From positions 1-18,419 of the forward strand of contig JALNQF010000640.1 of the NCBI GenBank assembly GCA_028456385.1: a stretch of DNA of 18,419 bases, written 5' to 3'. Below, in pieces: positions 18,296 through 18,419 of the stretch (position 1 is its first letter; each line of letters starts with the position of its first letter). This DNA comes from Ophiosphaerella korrae. Taxonomy: Eukaryota; Ascomycota; Dothideomycetes; Pleosporales; Phaeosphaeriaceae. Below the pieces are notes generated by a model that was not told the DNA's origin, did no database searches, and saw only the letters and a program-made list of their open reading frames with translations. Made by a program: the position numbers and the translations under genes.

Positions 18296-18419
18296 TGTTA
18301 TAAGTTGTTACTAGGGTTAACTTCCTAGTACCTAAAGGAGTATTAGTAGATTAAGAGTTAATAGTAAAAGCTTAGGTTATAATCTACAATAACTTATAAA
18401 CAATAGAAGATGTTTTGCA
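18296..18419 (-). repeat. right (5') LTR of chromovirus copy B, first 124 bp
   Basis: TGTTATAAGTTGTTACTAGGG and the following sequence match 11655-11778 with seven transitions and no gaps. The window ends inside it. On the element strand this is the 3' end of the 5' LTR. The adjoining bases (CCTTGCTAATTTAG on the element strand) do not show a standard TGG-starting tRNA primer-binding site. Confidence 0.93.

Overview
This window looks like a heavily decayed, transposon-filled AT-rich compartment of a filamentous ascomycete (Pezizomycotina) genome. The main evidence is an extreme depletion of CpA and TpG. In the first 1,020 bases I find by eye only one of each, and TpA is everywhere. This is the signature of repeat-induced point mutation (RIP), which turns CpA into TpA on either strand. 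Every recognisable gene is a retroelement gene full of TAA/TAG stops (from CAA, CAG, CGA, TGG) and D-to-N, E-to-K, G-to-R, H/C-to-Y and P-to-L/S changes. No host gene, tRNA or rRNA was recognised.

Layout, left to right. (1) 1-63 is a (TAC)21 microsatellite, followed by about 800 bases without a gene. (2) About 874-4803, minus strand, is the pol region of a Ty1/Copia LTR retrotransposon (protease, integrase, reverse transcriptase, RNase H). It reads in a single frame for 3.9 kb although almost every catalytic residue is lost. Its gag probably lies in 4804-6000 but is unreadable, and its LTRs were not found. (3) 6265-6541 is a three-copy tandem repeat of about 92 bp. (4) 6542-10074 is extremely AT-rich. 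It holds two long, stop-poor but unidentified reading-frame remnants, one on each strand. (5) 10075-11653 is the 3' part of a Ty3/Gypsy chromovirus (copy A): its LTR, polypurine tract and pol C-terminus. (6) From 11655 to beyond the window end is a second member of the same family (copy B), minus strand. It has a left LTR (11655-12154), one gag-pol frame (about 18290 down to 12805) with zinc knuckle, protease, RT, RNase H, D-D-35-E integrase and chromodomain, and the first 124 bp of its right LTR (18296-18419). B abuts the truncated end of A, so B most likely jumped into A.

The most interesting feature is an extra reading frame on the strand opposite to gag-pol, between the 3' LTR edge and the pol stop, present in both A (10504-11191) and B (12140-12827). 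Combining the two copies gives a C-x2-C-x6-C-x9-C-x2-C-x6-C pattern, the spacing of a fungal Zn(II)2Cys6 DNA-binding cluster, followed by a Leu/Lys-rich, coiled-coil-like stretch. A and B align over 1,135 bp with no net indel, so their divergence is almost purely RIP-type substitution. The window is layered: a nearly saturated Copia and unknown zone, a strongly mutated copy A, and a milder copy B.
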